In this document: piece by piece, positions 43,720 through 55,726 of the stretch
Layout: each line of letters opens with the position of its first letter
Numbering within the stretch: the stretch's first letter is position 1
Source of the DNA: Diphasiastrum complanatum
Lineage: Eukaryota > Streptophyta > Lycopodiopsida > Lycopodiales > Lycopodiaceae
NCBI GenBank assembly: GCA_029204225.1
Contig: CM055094.1
Coordinates: 14,388,928 to 14,452,927, forward strand
Length of the DNA stretch: 64,000 nt
Direction of reading: 5' to 3'
Notes under the pieces: model-generated
What the model was told of the DNA's origin: nothing
The model's input: only the letters and a program-made list of their open reading frames with translations
The model's database searches: none
Position numbers and translations under genes: made by a program

Positions 43720-44883
43720 GATTCGTTGCACAGAGTTGAGAAAAATTCTCTAGGGATTGTGTGGAACAATCTGGAACTAGAGAAGGATTGAAATTGGAAA
43801 TCATTTTAAGTAGTACTGAGTAAGATCAGAAGTTACTAATCCCAGTTGGTAGGAATAGAAGTAATTTTGATAATGGAGTGTCTGTATTGAATCAACCTAA
43901 TCTTGTTTGGAGTACTAGGATTTGGGAAGGTTAAGTGGAAGAAATCTGGTGGCAAGAGGTAAGTGGGTTGGAAAACTCGTGAGAGTGGATGTGTTCTTAG
44001 TCTCAGAGATTTTACAGATATGTTATTTACTCAAGAAAAATAGAATTCTTTAGTAGCTGAGTTACAAGATTCTCAGTGAGATAGGTGAGTAATGTATGCG
44101 GATTTTGGAATAACCTGCTAGATAATGACATATATATTTATGTACTAGGTCATAGTGAGATAATTCTCATATGTGCATGATTAATCTTGTTTGTATCTAG
44201 TATGCATTCTTGGTTACTAGGGTTATATGGTGCACTAAACCTAGTTGGTGAACATAGACACTGTTGGATTTATATCCTCTACTCTCCTAAATCCCATGTT
44301 AATCTAGTTCCATTCATAATGCTACATATTTACTTGCATTGTTGCACAACACAACTACTGCAGATGAGCAAGAGAAGAAGGCCGACATATCTTATTGGAA
44401 TTGGCCAACACATCGGGCTAGACCCAACTTGGCCGACTAATCGGAAAAACATGACTTATCCAACATATTGGAAAAGTCCAACTTATTGAGTCTCGTCACG
44501 CTCACCTTCTGTACTATAAACTTGACAATGACAACAGCCACAATCTTCTTCTTGATGGCACAATGGCTCCACACCATCTTTTGTACAGTCATCTACACAA
44601 ATGGAATTGTATATAGATATCGCCCACAATTGTCTTTTGTTCACCTATCTGGTTGTATTTCATTACACTTAATCTGAATAAACTAATGTCTGGTTCTGCG
44701 TTCAGATTTTTTGTCAGTATTTATGCCTGACTTTTTGATTACTTTATTTGACTATTTTCTCTTTGCTTCTGCAACCACCGTGCAATCAAGCTCTAGTTCA
44801 TTCTTGTGTTCGCCTACTATTAATTGGTAGTGCATGCACCGAGGGAATGCACACTTCCTAATGTGCATTTGCATTTTCCAACA
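43720..44883 (+). mobile_element. Copia LTR-D, second copy, 5' truncated
   Basis: It matches the first copy from 42370 onward and ends TTTTCCAACA at 44883. The first 30-40 bp of the LTR are missing, replaced by leader sequence of the preceding unit. Confidence 0.75.
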
Positions 44884-45090
44884 TGGTATTGGAGCCAGAT
44901 ATCAGAACTTATTTAATTATTTTAAGCAATTTTATGTCAGAGCTATTTCTATAGTCTGACAAGCTTTCCACAGAACTTGACTCTACTAAGTTGATAGATT
45001 AATTTGTTTTCTTGTTCTATAAGTTTGCACTAGATTTTCATTCTTAAGTCACTGATAGTTACTACTATCACTTAGACTAATCTCTCACAT
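44884..45090 (+). mobile_element. Primer-binding site and leader after the second LTR-D
   Basis: TGGTATTGGAGCC (44884-44896) is a slightly decayed copia primer-binding site. The leader continues to the gag ATG at 45091. Confidence 0.75.
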
Positions 45091-45660
45091 GGATTCTCAA
45101 GGGAAAGCGAGTCCTATTATCGACAAGCTTGATGGAGCCAATTATCATCTGTGGAAATTAAAGATGAGAACTATGCTAATGGCTAAGGAGTTGTATGACA
45201 TTGTTACAAGTATAGAGGCAAGACTCGAAGCCGATAACGCTACAATCTCTTGATGGAAGCTGAAGGATGGCAAAGCTTTCGCGTTGACATCCTCAACATA
45301 TTAGACACTCAAATCGGCCATGTATTTGAAGCCCAGACCTCCAAGGAAGTCTGGGACATCTTGAGCACATTATAAGAAGTGCGTGATATAGCTTCCAAGC
45401 TACATCTTAGAGAGAAATTTTACTCTCTCAAGATGAAAAATGACGATTTCTTGTAGAATCACATCAACCAGTTGAAGAGCCTACTGAAGCAAATGGCCGC
45501 TGTCATATATGTCATTGACGATCAAGACACAGTAATGACATTGATATCAAGCCTGCCAAGCTCATACGACAACACTGGATGATCATCATTACGACACACC
45601 CAGATCTAACTCTTTCAAGAGTCATTGCAATGTTGTTGCAAGAAGACACTCGAAGGGATG
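45091..45660 (+). pseudogene. Copia gag of the LTR-D element
   Basis: The ATG at 45091 starts MDSQGKASPIIDKLDGANYH then LWKLKMRTMLMAKELYDIV. Stops and frameshifts occur near 45252, 45290, 45375 and 45455, but similarity continues through SKLHLREKFYSLKM, HINQLKSLLKQMAAV and LTLSRVIAMLLQED. It is related to the gag of the composite element but clearly diverged. It ends near 45660, before any zinc knuckle. Confidence 0.85.
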
Positions 45661-45914
45661 AACATGTCCTCATCCATATCCACTTTGGATAAGATCTATC
45701 TAATTTGCCACATCATCCATTGGTGGTTAGTGTTGACCTTCTAGATTCCTACAATCTAGGAGATAACTCCTACAACTTAGGAGATTTGACATTTGACTCA
45801 AATATAATCTAAGTACAATGAATTTGAATATTAAAAGTGTCATTTCACATGTGTGGATAGGTCCTCACACGTGTGGATCTACATAGATGTCAAACTTTGA
45901 TACATCTATGGTAC
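45661..45914 (-). mobile_element. Possible LTR debris next to a copia 3' end
   Basis: No coding is seen. Its position just beyond a minus-strand RNase H end suggests a 3' LTR remnant. It contains repeated CTACAA and CTAGGAG words and an imperfect repeat of CACACGTGTGGAT near 45845-45885. Confidence 0.3.
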
Positions 45915-45989
45915 ATCTATCTACAACTCCTAAGGTTGATCTTAACTTGATAAATGAAGCCTTTGGCAAGGCTTTAGTGAGTAGGGAGA
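45915..45989 (-). pseudogene. Copia RNase H extreme C-terminus
   Basis: On the minus strand it reads LLTKALPKASFIKLRSTLGV, the end of copia pol just before the polypurine tract. It is cut by LTR-A at 45990. Confidence 0.65.
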
Positions 45990-47120
45990 TGTCAAAAATA
46001 AGATAGATAATGTAAGCGGAAATGTCCTACTTCCAATGCATGACTATGCCTATAAAAAATTGAACAAAGCGGTAGTGATGAAAATCACATTCAATAATTA
46101 GCAACTAACTTTGAAATCGCTAGATACTAAGTGATTATGTAGCCAAATATAAAGTATTGAATTCTCAGACAATTTCTATCAGCTACAAAAGCAATACAGA
46201 GATGCATGCATTTTGACATATATTTAGAACAGAATAAGAAGATAGTATTGATTTAGAAAAACAAAATCAGATGCTAATGAGTGCAAAACAATAGCCGATA
46301 GAAACCGTGCACTCTAAACTGACTCTAAGTTACTCAGAATAAGTCTGATAATAAGCAGCTCTGCTGATAAGTAGTAGTGCAATAGCAACTCTAAAATAAA
46401 TCTCTAAAAGACCGAACTAGAATGCTCAAGAGAGTTCAGCTTGAAAGCTTGATAGAAAAGCTAACAACAATACTTTTTGTTTGTGAATGATCTGCTTGAT
46501 AAGAGCGCAGGAAGCGTCATGTAAACACTTTGCCCCTTCACGATCTACAATATTTTAGATGATTATGAACTTCTTAAGAAAAATGTATGAATATGAACAT
46601 TTATATATACTAAGCAATTAGGTCGTCAAATGCGATTGCCAATTGGCTGGTGTCCGCTAGCATTCGTCGAATTCAAAAATTAATTGTTGATAGGCAGTGA
46701 AAATTGGCCGTAAACAGTCTGTTTGCATAAATGAACCAAAATTGTCACTCTGTAGAAATGAGCTAGAACTACCACAGGCGAAGGTGTCGCAAAAAGACGA
46801 CAGTGTTGGATTTTTGTGAAAAACATGACAGTGCTCTTAAATCTCATTTAGGGTTGCTCTACACTTTGCCAGAGTCATTTCCTTAACGTTTGAGGCACTT
46901 TGAAAAAGCAAAAAATGAGACTTTGCATATTTACTCGTAATTTCTGTCATGCAAAAAATGCAAAAAAGATGACACTGCATTTTTACACGAGATTCTTGAC
47001 AGGCAAAAAATACAACATTGTTGTCAAAATCCGTGTATTTTTGCAGACTGTGTAAAAACACCCCTAAAACTATAGACTGTGTAAAGACACGGGAAATTTC
47101 GCAGAACTGGATAAACAATG
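45990..47120 (-). mobile_element. Copia LTR-A, nearly full length
   Basis: On the minus strand it ends CTTATTTTTGACA at 45990. Its start is lost: the sequence breaks at ATAAACAATGGATGAAGAT, about 45 bp short of the usual TGTTGGATT. It is followed head-to-tail by another LTR-A copy. Confidence 0.8.
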
Positions 47121-47143
47121 GATGAAGATGATACTATGGAAGA

Positions 47144-47184
47144 ATGCATTGGAAGTAAGCGAAAATGTCTTACTTCCAATGCAT
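47144..47184. repeat. Perfect inverted repeat, 16-bp arms and 9-bp loop
   Basis: ATGCATTGGAAGTAAG (47144-47159) pairs with CTTACTTCCAATGCAT (47169-47184). The right arm is normal LTR-A sequence near its 3' end. The left arm is an inverted copy of it, formed at the junction between two LTR-A copies. Confidence 0.95.
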
Positions 47185-48292
47185 GACTACACCTATCAAA
47201 AATTGAACAAAGCAGTAGTGATGAAAATCACGTTCAATCTTTAGCAACTAACTTTGAAACTGCTAGATACTAAGTGATTACGTTGCCAAACATAAAGTAT
47301 TGAATTCTCAAACAATTTCTATCAGTTACAAAAGCAATACAGAGATGCATGCATTTTGACATATACTGAACGCAATAAGAAGATAGTATTGATTCAGAAA
47401 AACAAAATCAGATGCTAATGAGCGCAAAACAATAGCGGATAGAAACTGCGCACTCTAAGTTGTCTCTAAGTAATTGAGAATAAGCAGCTTTGTTGATAAG
47501 TAGTAACGCAATAGCAACTATGAAATAAATCTCTACAAGACAGAATGCTCAAGAGAGTTCAAGCTTGAAAGCTTGATAGAGAGCTAGCAACAATACTTTC
47601 TGATTGTGAATGTGCTGCTTGATAAGAGCGCAGGAAGCGTCGTATAATAACAGTCAGCCCCTTCACGATCCACAATAATATGTCAGATGATTCTGAACTT
47701 CTTAAGAAATATGTATGAATATGAATACCTATATATACTAAGCAATTAGATCGTCAAATGCAATTGCTAGTTGGCTGGTGTCCGCTAGCATTCATTCAGT
47801 TCAGAAATTGATTGTTGATAGGTGGTAAAAATTGGCTGTAAACAGTCTGTCTGCATAAATGAACCAAAATTGTCACTCTGCAAAAATGAACTAGAACTGC
47901 CACCACAGACAAAGGTATCACAAACAGACGACAATGTTCAATTTTTGCAAAAAATGCGACAGTGCCCTTAACTCTCATTAAGGGTTTCTCACACTTTGTT
48001 CCTTAACATTTGAGGCACTTTGAAAAAGCAAAAAATGCGACTTTGCATATTTACTCGTAATTCTTTTCAGGTGAAAAATGCAAAAAAAGTGCTACTGCAT
48101 TTTTACACGAGATTCCTGACTGGCGAAAAATGCGACACTATTGTCAAACTCCGTGTATTTCTACAGACTGTGTAAAAACACTTATAAAACTGCAGATTGT
48201 GTAAAGACACAGGAAAATTCACAGAACTGAATAAACAATGTATGAAGATTAAAACCAATTAGTTGATTAGTAAGAAGGAGAATAATCCAACA
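47161..48292 (-). mobile_element. Copia LTR-A, 3' end replaced by a hairpin
   Basis: On the minus strand it starts TGTTGGATTATTCTCC at 48292 and matches LTR-A down to about 47161. There the final 30 bp (the CTATTTCTGACA end) are replaced by the inverted-repeat junction. Confidence 0.8.
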
Positions 48293-48780
48293 CAGCAAGG
48301 CAATCTAAAAAAGGTACATGTTGTAGCTTTGTCTCCTTTTTTTTTCCCTCACAAAGTAGTGAGCAATTTCTATGTGCTTGCTCCTTGCATGGAATGTGGG
48401 ATTGGTTGCTAATGCTTGGATTGATTGGTTGTCACAATATATGATTGGCTACTCCTCAGTCTCCATGACTTGTAACTCCTCCAAAAGCCTCTTCAACGAC
48501 AAAACCTCCTTAGTTGTTGATGTTAATGCCTTGTATTCCAATTCGGTTGAAGATAGCGAAATTGTGTCTTGCTTTTTGGAAAGCCAAGACACTATGCCAT
48601 TGCAAAAAAATGTAACAAAAGCACTTGTGGACCTCCTATCCACCATATCACCTGCAAAATCAGCATCCGAATATGCCCTCAAAGCAAGGTTAGATCCATG
48701 ATACAAAATGCCCAAGTTTTTGGTGGCCAAGAAGTACCTCAGCAGCTTTTTTGCATTTTTCTAATGACAAATCAATGGAT
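48293..48780 (-). pseudogene. Copia RNase H of a different family
   Basis: The minus-strand frame (48730-48449) reads AYSDADFAGDMVDRRSTSAF, IVSWLSKKQDTISLSSTELE and LSLKRLLEELQVMETEE. This is copia RNase H with catalytic Asp (YSDADFAGD) and Glu (TELEYKA) intact. Decayed sequence follows down to the LTR. It is not the LTR-A RNase H, which reads SWAGDVDTRKST, so LTR-A probably inserted here or was joined later. Confidence 0.85.
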
Positions 48781-48902
48781 TTTACATAGATTGGCTTAGC
48801 TTACCTATACTATAACTTAGATTAGGTCTAGTTATAGTAAGATAGATTAGGGAGCCTACAAGTCTTCTCTATATTGTGATGTCCTCAGAGGATGCTTCAT
48901 CA

Positions 48903-49125
48903 TCTGTTGGATTATTCTCCATCTTACCAATCAACTAATCGGTTTTAGTCTTCATCCATTATTTATCCAGTTCTGTGGATTTTCCCGTGTGTTTACACAG
49001 TCTGCAAAATTACAAGTGTTTATACACAGTCTACAAAATTACACGGAGTTTACAACAATATCTCCTTTTTCGCCTGTCAAGAATCCCGTTGAAAAAGGCA
49101 GCTTCTTTTTTTTTGCATTCTCGAC
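48903..49125 (+). mobile_element. Copia LTR-A fragment inside RT
   Basis: It starts TGTTGGATTATTCTCCATC and runs through the CTTCATCCATT and ACACAGTCTGCA modules to TTTTTTTGCATTCTCG. Reverse transcriptase sequence resumes at 49126. Confidence 0.75.
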
Positions 49126-50053
49126 ATAACCAATATGGGCGAAGCTCATTTCTGCCTTGGTATACAAATATTCCACAGAGACAGAAAACAAAAGTTGGTC
49201 TACATAACACAACAGAGGTACTTCTATAACATGCTAGTCAAATGTAATATGATGAATTGCAAGTTAGCTCTCTCACCAATGGAACCATGACTCAAATTGT
49301 CAAAGGACCAGTGTCCCCAAACAATTCATGAGAAGCAACAGATGCATGAGTATCCTTACCATTCTATTATAGGATCTCTTATGTATGCCATGATCTGTAC
49401 CAGGCCAGACATAGCTTTTGCAGTCAACTGTCTCAGTAAGTATATGACTAATCTTGGGATAGCACATTGGAAGGCTCTTATCAGAGTCATGAGATATTTT
49501 CGAGCTACTATGGACTTTTGCATTTATTATGGAGCACTCGGCAACAACAAACTCAATTTACTCAGTGGTTACATAGATGTAAGTTGGGCAGGAGATGTAG
49601 ACACTCGTAAATCTACTTCTAGATTTACATTCTTCCTCAACAATGGTCCTGTTTTTTGGAACAATCGCAAGCAACCTTCGATAGCTCTATCTTCTACTGA
49701 ATCAGAGTATATCGTAGCCTCTCAAGCTACAAAGGAAGCAATTTGGTCAAGGAACTTACTCTCAGATATCGGTCTGAATCAATATGCTCCAACAACATTA
49801 TTTTGTGATAATCAAAGTGCCATCGCTTTATCAACCAACCCTAGATTTCATTCTAGGAGTAAGCAAATTGAACTAAAGTATTATTCTGTCAGAAGCAAAG
49901 TTCTCAATGAAGAGATCAGATTGTAGTACTGTAGAATGCAAGGCATGACAGCAAATGTTTTAACTAAAGCATTAAGTTTGGAGTCACACAAAAGATTCTA
50001 TGTAGAACTAAGTTTGAAGGTCAAGGCATTCAAGAATTCAGATTAAGGGGGAG
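49126..50053 (+). pseudogene. Copia RT end and RNase H of the LTR-A family
   Basis: The RT C-terminus (about 49137-49296) reads KQKLVYITQQRYFYNMLVK. An open stretch at 49297-49926 then covers the RT thumb (YPYHSIIGSLMYAMICTRPD) and RNase H: SGYIDVSWAGDVDTRKSTSR, SSTESEYIVASQATKEAIW, and TTLFCDNQSAIALSTN (third acidic residue). The first acidic position is kept (DVSWAGD). After a TAG at 49924 it continues TANVLTKALS to a polypurine tract (TTAAGGGGGAG) at 50043-50053. It is one of the less decayed pol pieces here. Confidence 0.9.
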
Positions 50054-51100
50054 TGTTGGATTATATTCCTTCTTACCAATTGACTAATCGGTTTTATTCT
50101 TCATCCATTGTTTTTCCGTGTGTTTACACAGTCTGCAAAATTACAAGTGTTTATACGCAGTCTATAGAATTACACGGAGTTTACGACAGTGTCTTCTTTT
50201 TCGCTTGTAAGGAATCCCGTTGAAAAATGCAACTTCTCCTTTTTCACATTTTTCGCCTGACATAAATCTTGTGTAAAATCACAGTGTTGCATTTTTTGCT
50301 GTCTTCCAAAGAGCCTCAAATGTTAAGGAAATGACTTTGGCAAAGTGTGGGGCAATCCTAAATGAGATTTAAGGGCACCTTCTCCTTTTTCTCCCTTTTC
50401 ACAAAAAACTCGAGAGTGTCGCCTATGGCTATTCTAGTTCATTTCTGTAGAGCTACAGTTTTGGTTCATTTATGCAGATAGAATGTTTACGATTCACCGC
50501 TTATCAGCAATCAATGACAAGGCCCAGATGGATGCCAGCAGATCACCAGCCAACTGGCGATTGCAATTCATGACCTAATTTCTTAGTATGTTCATATTCA
50601 TGCAGTTTAGTCAATAGACTTATCAGAAGAAGTTTTTGAATAGTTAGCTCTCTCTCCTAAGCCTGCGAGCTTGAACCCTCCTGAACGTTCTAGCTCACTT
50701 CTTAGAGTTGTTTTAGAGATTGCTATTGCACTACTGCTTATCAGCATTGCGCTTAATTCAGACTTTCATTTTTACTTGCTCAGAGACAACATAGAGTACG
50801 CGGCTTTGATCCACAACTTATTGTACTCATTTACTTCTGTTTCGTTTTGAATCAATACTATCCTTTATTGCGTTCAGTTTTTGTCTCAGAATGTATGCAT
50901 TTTTGTATTTCTTTCTGACTAATTATTTGTCTGATAATTTTCGATGCTTAATTGTTTGGCTATGTAATCACTGTAGTACTAGCAATTTCAAAGTTAGTTA
51001 CTAAAAGTTCAAACATGATTTCTATCACTATCGTCTTGTTTGAAATTGATAGGCATAGTCATGCATTGGAAAGATGAAGATAGTTTATTCTGCCATGCAC
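50054..51100 (+). mobile_element. Copia LTR-A, 3' LTR, plus orientation
   Basis: It starts TGTTGGATTATATTCC right after the polypurine tract and follows LTR-A to GGCATAGTCATGCATTGGAA at about 51080. The last 20-30 bp differ from other copies, so the outer end is not exact. Confidence 0.8.
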
Positions 51101-52090
51101 AAAAAGTTTTCTTTCTAGACACACGAATTATTTCCATTCGTTTTCTTTTCGAGCTAGACCTATCTTCTACACACCACTTTCCGACATTATCACCATTAGA
51201 GACTTTCACATTTTGCTCCATAGGAATATCTACTCCTTTACAGTCCTTCATTTCAAACTTATCTAAGATAGAAGAAGCATATTTAAATTGACAAATAAAA
51301 CTCAAATCTTTGCTTCTTGATACTTTTGTTCCTAGTATGAAATGAAGAACACCAAGATCCACCATCTTGAACACTTTCGACAATGCTATTTTCATTTCTT
51401 GTATACCATCATGATCATTTCCACTAAGGATAATGTCATCTACATACAAAATAATAATGATGACTTTACCATCATTAAATCTTAAGTACAAAGAAGGATC
51501 ATAAGCACTTACAACAAAATTTATAGAGTTTAAGAAGGCATTCACCTAGAGTACCAAGCTCTAGGTGCTTGCTTAAGCCCATATAGGCTTCTTAGCAACA
51601 AATATACTTTCTCTTCTTGATGTTCTTTGATGAAGCCCTCGGGTTGCCTCATGAAGATTCCTCTTCCAAATAGCCATTTAGAAAGGCATTAGTCACATCA
51701 AGTTGAAATAGAGGCCAATTGAAAGTAGTTACAAGAGAAATGATCAACCTTATAGAAACTAGTTTAGCAACATGAGCAAAAGTTTCATCAAAATCTACTC
51801 CCTTGGTGTGCAAGAACCCCTTTGCCACTATCCTTGCCTTATATTTGTTGATGCTTCCATCTTGGTTGTATTTCAATCTATAGATCCATTTGCACTCAAG
51901 TGGTCTTCTTCCATGAGGAAGATCCACAAGCTTATGTTAGAAAAGTATAAGAGGTAAGAGAATGAAGATCTTCCCTTTGTTCACCTTTGTAAACGTAGGT
52001 GAGCCTTGATGGCTCGGCCTTCCTTGTAGATCTTCTTGGAGCACTCGGGGCTTGAGGTGGATCCTCAAGATCTTGAATCTGTTACAACTA
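51101..52090 (-). pseudogene. Copia reverse transcriptase, another family
   Basis: On the minus strand the pre-RT linker (APRRSTRKAEPSRLTYVYKG) lies near 52050-51960. RT follows: GRRPLECKWIYRLKYNQDGS, ARIVAKGFLHTKGVDFDETF, PLFQLDVTNAFLNGYLEE. Stops separate this from the second part: RFNDGKVIIIILYVDDIILS (catalytic YVDD intact), MVDLGVLHFILGTKVSRSKD and FEMKDCKGVDIPME. It ends beside the LTR-A copy, and RNase H is missing. Confidence 0.9.
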
Positions 52091-52640
52091 ATCAAGTCAA
52101 GAGCACTACTTCTGAGTTAGTTTGTTGAATCTACAATATAACATCACTTATGAATATTATAGTTTATATGTATTGCTTATAAGTGACAACCTTTATGATT
52201 CATTTTTGGATTCATATCGAAGGTTTTGTGCATAGAATACACAAAATCTTTTGGCCTTAATCTTTTTCCGATTGGAATCAAATGGAATGCTATCTCAGAA
52301 ACTCAGATGGAGTTGGATAGTTGATCTAAGCCAAAAGTCAAAATTTCTCACAAAGAAGTTCTAGTGAATCTTAAGTCATTCTAGATCAGAACTTAAGAGT
52401 AATAGAATCTAGATGCATTCTAGATTGAATCTTACTTTTGAATGACATTGTATGTCATAACTTGGGCAAGGAACTTTTATATAGGCATTGTTAGTGCGTT
52501 GGATAAGTCTGGAAGTTTCCTTATGGAAAGGACTTTCTAGAGCAACTCATGTGTCTTCTAAGAATAGTAAAATTCTTCTATGGTCAGGAATAGCTTATGA
52601 ATTTAGTGAATTGTGATTGCACAATTTGGATACTGGTCAA
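52091..52640. other. Unassigned stretch
   Basis: No coding domain is recognised. Repeated CTAGAT/TCTAGA words occur near 52370-52450, which may be LTR sequence. Confidence 0.35.
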
Positions 52641-52990
52641 CCTTCTTACCAAATTGACAGCATTTATTTTAGTAACGACCATCGCGAAGGCTTCTGATTT
52701 AGGTTAGATATTTTTTGAGCATCTTTCTAGGCTTTATGGAATACCAAGTGACATTGTGAGCGATCGCGATCCGAAGTTCACCAGTCACTTTTGGTCGGCC
52801 GTGTGCGCTAAACAAGAGATGACATTGAGCATGTGTTCTTCTGATAATCCTGAGATGGATGGCCAGATGGAAAGAACAAATTAGACGATGGAACAAATAC
52901 CAAAAGCAAATATTTTCCGATGACAATCTCATTGGGAGAAGTATTTGCACTTGATTGAATTTTCCTATAATAGTAGTAACATTCGGCTAC
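52641..52990 (+). pseudogene. Ty3/gypsy integrase core fragment
   Basis: The frame reads FEHLSRLYGIPSDIVSDRDP then KFTSHFWSAVCAKQEMTLSM, DGQMERTN, and after stops WEKYLHLIEFSYNSSN. This is the gypsy integrase core with the second catalytic Asp (SDRDP) and the Glu (QMERTN). The first Asp lies upstream and is not seen. Stops occur near 52707 and 52885. Confidence 0.85.
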
Positions 52991-53662
52991 CAGCCGTCAA
53001 ATTTTTAAACTCTGACCAAGTTTCTGGTCTGCCCGCACAACTCCAATGACTTGACCTCACTAGTAACGTGTGTAATTAACTGGAAGTTGGGTAGCCACAA
53101 CGTGTGGGGTCCATACTTCAAGATTTTATTTTCTACCATTAACTAACATGACTTCTTGTGTAAATGCAAAGCGTATTGCACATCAAAGTTTCTTTCCATC
53201 TACTCATAGCATTCACATCAAAGGAAAATAGTCTTATCGATCTGAATATCATGGAAAGAAACTTTGAATATTTTGGATACACAATGAGCGCCAACGTGAA
53301 TCTAACTTTTTGCAATTCAGAAAATATGGAGTGTGTTGGATCAAAAGGAGCGGAAAGGTTATTTTAAACTTTTGCAATTCAAAAATTTGCAATTTCAAAA
53401 CACAGTATTTTGCTCATAACTGCAAAGGTTTGATTTTGCATATAAAGCAAGAAACATGGAGTGTGTTGGATCAAATAGAGCACCAAGGTCATTTCAAACT
53501 TTTGCAGTTGAAATTTTTTTCTAATTAAGACGAGTTTTAATAGCTTGCAAGATATATAACAATTTGGTTTTCTACTAAATTAATCTATCGATTATTAAGA
53601 TGTCTAAGTAGCACCTCCATATTGATCTTCCTACAGAATTTGGTCCACTGTCGAATTTTTTT
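52991..53662 (+). other. No gene; 130-bp tandem repeat at about 53310-53520
   Basis: ATGGAGTGTGTTGGATCAAA occurs at 53326 and 53456, each followed by a related stretch ending AAACTTTTGCA. This gives an imperfect tandem repeat with a period of about 130 bp. The rest shows nothing recognisable. Confidence 0.5.
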
Positions 53663-55611
53663 TTGAAAGGATCCACCTTACCAGCTCACCAAATCATGGA
53701 TCACAGGATGGAGAACAGGAAACATTGTGATCTATGGGTTGATGGAAGTCTATATCCATTAGATCCATGCTCAATGCAACATCCAAATTCTAGATCAGTC
53801 ACACAACTCATACTGTTTTTGTGTGAAGGACACAATGGTCTATTGGGTTATTGTGAAAGATTGAAAAGTTATGGCATTAGTAATTCAATGAAAAAATTCC
53901 ATTATTTGGAAAATATGTTGAATGGTTTAAACTATTCATGTGTTTTGTTTCATCTAGCACATCAATGATTGTGAATTGTTTTTATCTAAATCTTATTTTT
54001 ATTTTGTAGATTAGCTTTAGTCACCAATCGAAATCTGAAAGACAAGGACATGATTGGAAAGTCTTTGAGTGCAGTGCTTACAGCCAAGTCTACTGGGAAA
54101 TCAATGACATTCTTGAATCAAGTCTAAGATTGCAAAGGCCCTTATGGGCGAAGTCGGCAAGATTATTGACCGAAAATTGATACAAGGAGCATGTGATTAT
54201 TCTAGTATTAGTAGGGATGCATACGACACAATGTTTAAAATTATCAAAGAGGCATTTGGACAAGTACATATAAAAAATATTCCTATTTCCTAGCCCTTTT
54301 AAATCAAATTAGAGAGGGATGTGTTAAACAATGATTTACAAAACATCATTGGTATTCCTTACCATATCAATGAAATTTATAACTCAGAACATGGCACTTT
54401 GTCATATGATTCCACCAACAATATGTTTGTAGATCTGAATCATTTACTGAGATTTATTGTAAAGTTTTATAGAATCACAAATGAAAGTGTTGAAAAATGA
54501 TATTAGTTCTCAAATTAGATGAATTAGAAGTAATAAAGGGATAAATGCTAGAAAGGGTTAGTTTTACACTTATGAATGGAGCATTAAGCAATACGATAAA
54601 CTCGGAGAGTCTTAATTTCACTGTACAGTCCGAAAATAATATTTGGTGGTTAGCAGCTTTCCAAGTTTAAATTTAATTCACTGAGTACTAACAACTAATT
54701 CATTTTGAGAATTTATGGCTTTGTGTTTTAAGCTAATATTGTTTTGTTATTATAGGTCTAAATTCAATTCTCTTAACATAGTTCATGATTTTCTGTTTCA
54801 AACAAGTTTTAAAAGAAGATCATGACATTCTATTTTGGATTTATAGTAAAACAGATTATCTGAGATAATTAAGAATCATATGAGCGACACACCACTCAAT
54901 GTCCCTGGAACAGGTGATTTTAAGGTGGAATGGCATTTGGCTGGAGACCTAAAGTCGAAGTGCATGTTCAACATCTCACATGGAACAAATTCAAAACAAC
55001 CATGCCTCTATTGCATGAAAACTACACAAGACATGTCGAAGAGCACGAGAGTTTCAAGGGATATAGAATATCCGACTTGGAAACTAGTAGTATCGATTCC
55101 GCTTAAAAATGTTCACATTTGTACACTACATGGAGAGGTTAGGATTATCGAAAAATTGATATACCTTCATATTTGGTTTGCTTGGGATACTAAGTCAGAG
55201 TCATTAGCCAAAAAAGAAATAGCTCGATTGAAAGAAGTTCTATCAAAAGTGGGTCTTCATGTTAAAATACAAAGGACGAGAAGCTTTCGGAGAAACATAG
55301 AAGCATCCCATGCAAACCAAGCATAGGAGAATCCAAAGCTCGCCGTTTCTTATCAAAGCATTTCGGAAAACCGACTAAAATCTAGTACTCAATTTGGATA
55401 GACGTACTCAATGCCACAAAGGATTTTGAAGAAAAAGAAACAACGAGGATTAAAAAAGTTGAAGACTGAACAAAGCTTGACAACATGGTCAAATTGCTCA
55501 GAAAAAATAAATTGTCTGATAATGATGTCCTACTAATTGAGAAATCAACAATTGAGTTTGTGGATGCAGTAAAAGTCACCTGGGGTGAAGGTCACATTGC
55601 GCATTATATGG
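53663..55611 (+). pseudogene. Decayed multi-exon gene of an uncharacterised family
   Basis: Exon-like stretches follow each other on the plus strand. 53663-53968 reads THC-poor text such as TQLILFLCEGHNGLLGYCER. 54123-54500 reads KALMGEVGKIIDRKLIQGAC and DLNHLLRFIVKFYRI. 54505-54662 reads VLKLDELEVIKG, LERVSFTLMNGAL and VQSENNIWWLAAF. 54880-55326 reads EWHLAGDLKSKCMFNISHG, CLYCMKTT and IPLKNVHICTLHGEVRI. 55385-55611 ends WGEGHIAHYM at a GTAAAT donor. Stops at 54291 and 54300 and frame changes break it. The CxxC and HxCxxH-like motifs suggest metal binding. I recall similar uncharacterised proteins in plants and animals but cannot name a family. Confidence 0.5.
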
Positions 55612-55726
55612 TAAATCTCTTTTCAATGTAACTAGATCTTAGAATTATAATTTCATTGCACATTTACTAAATTTTGATAGCTTGTTCTAAATGATTAGAT
55701 ATGTAATATAGATATGACTACCTATT

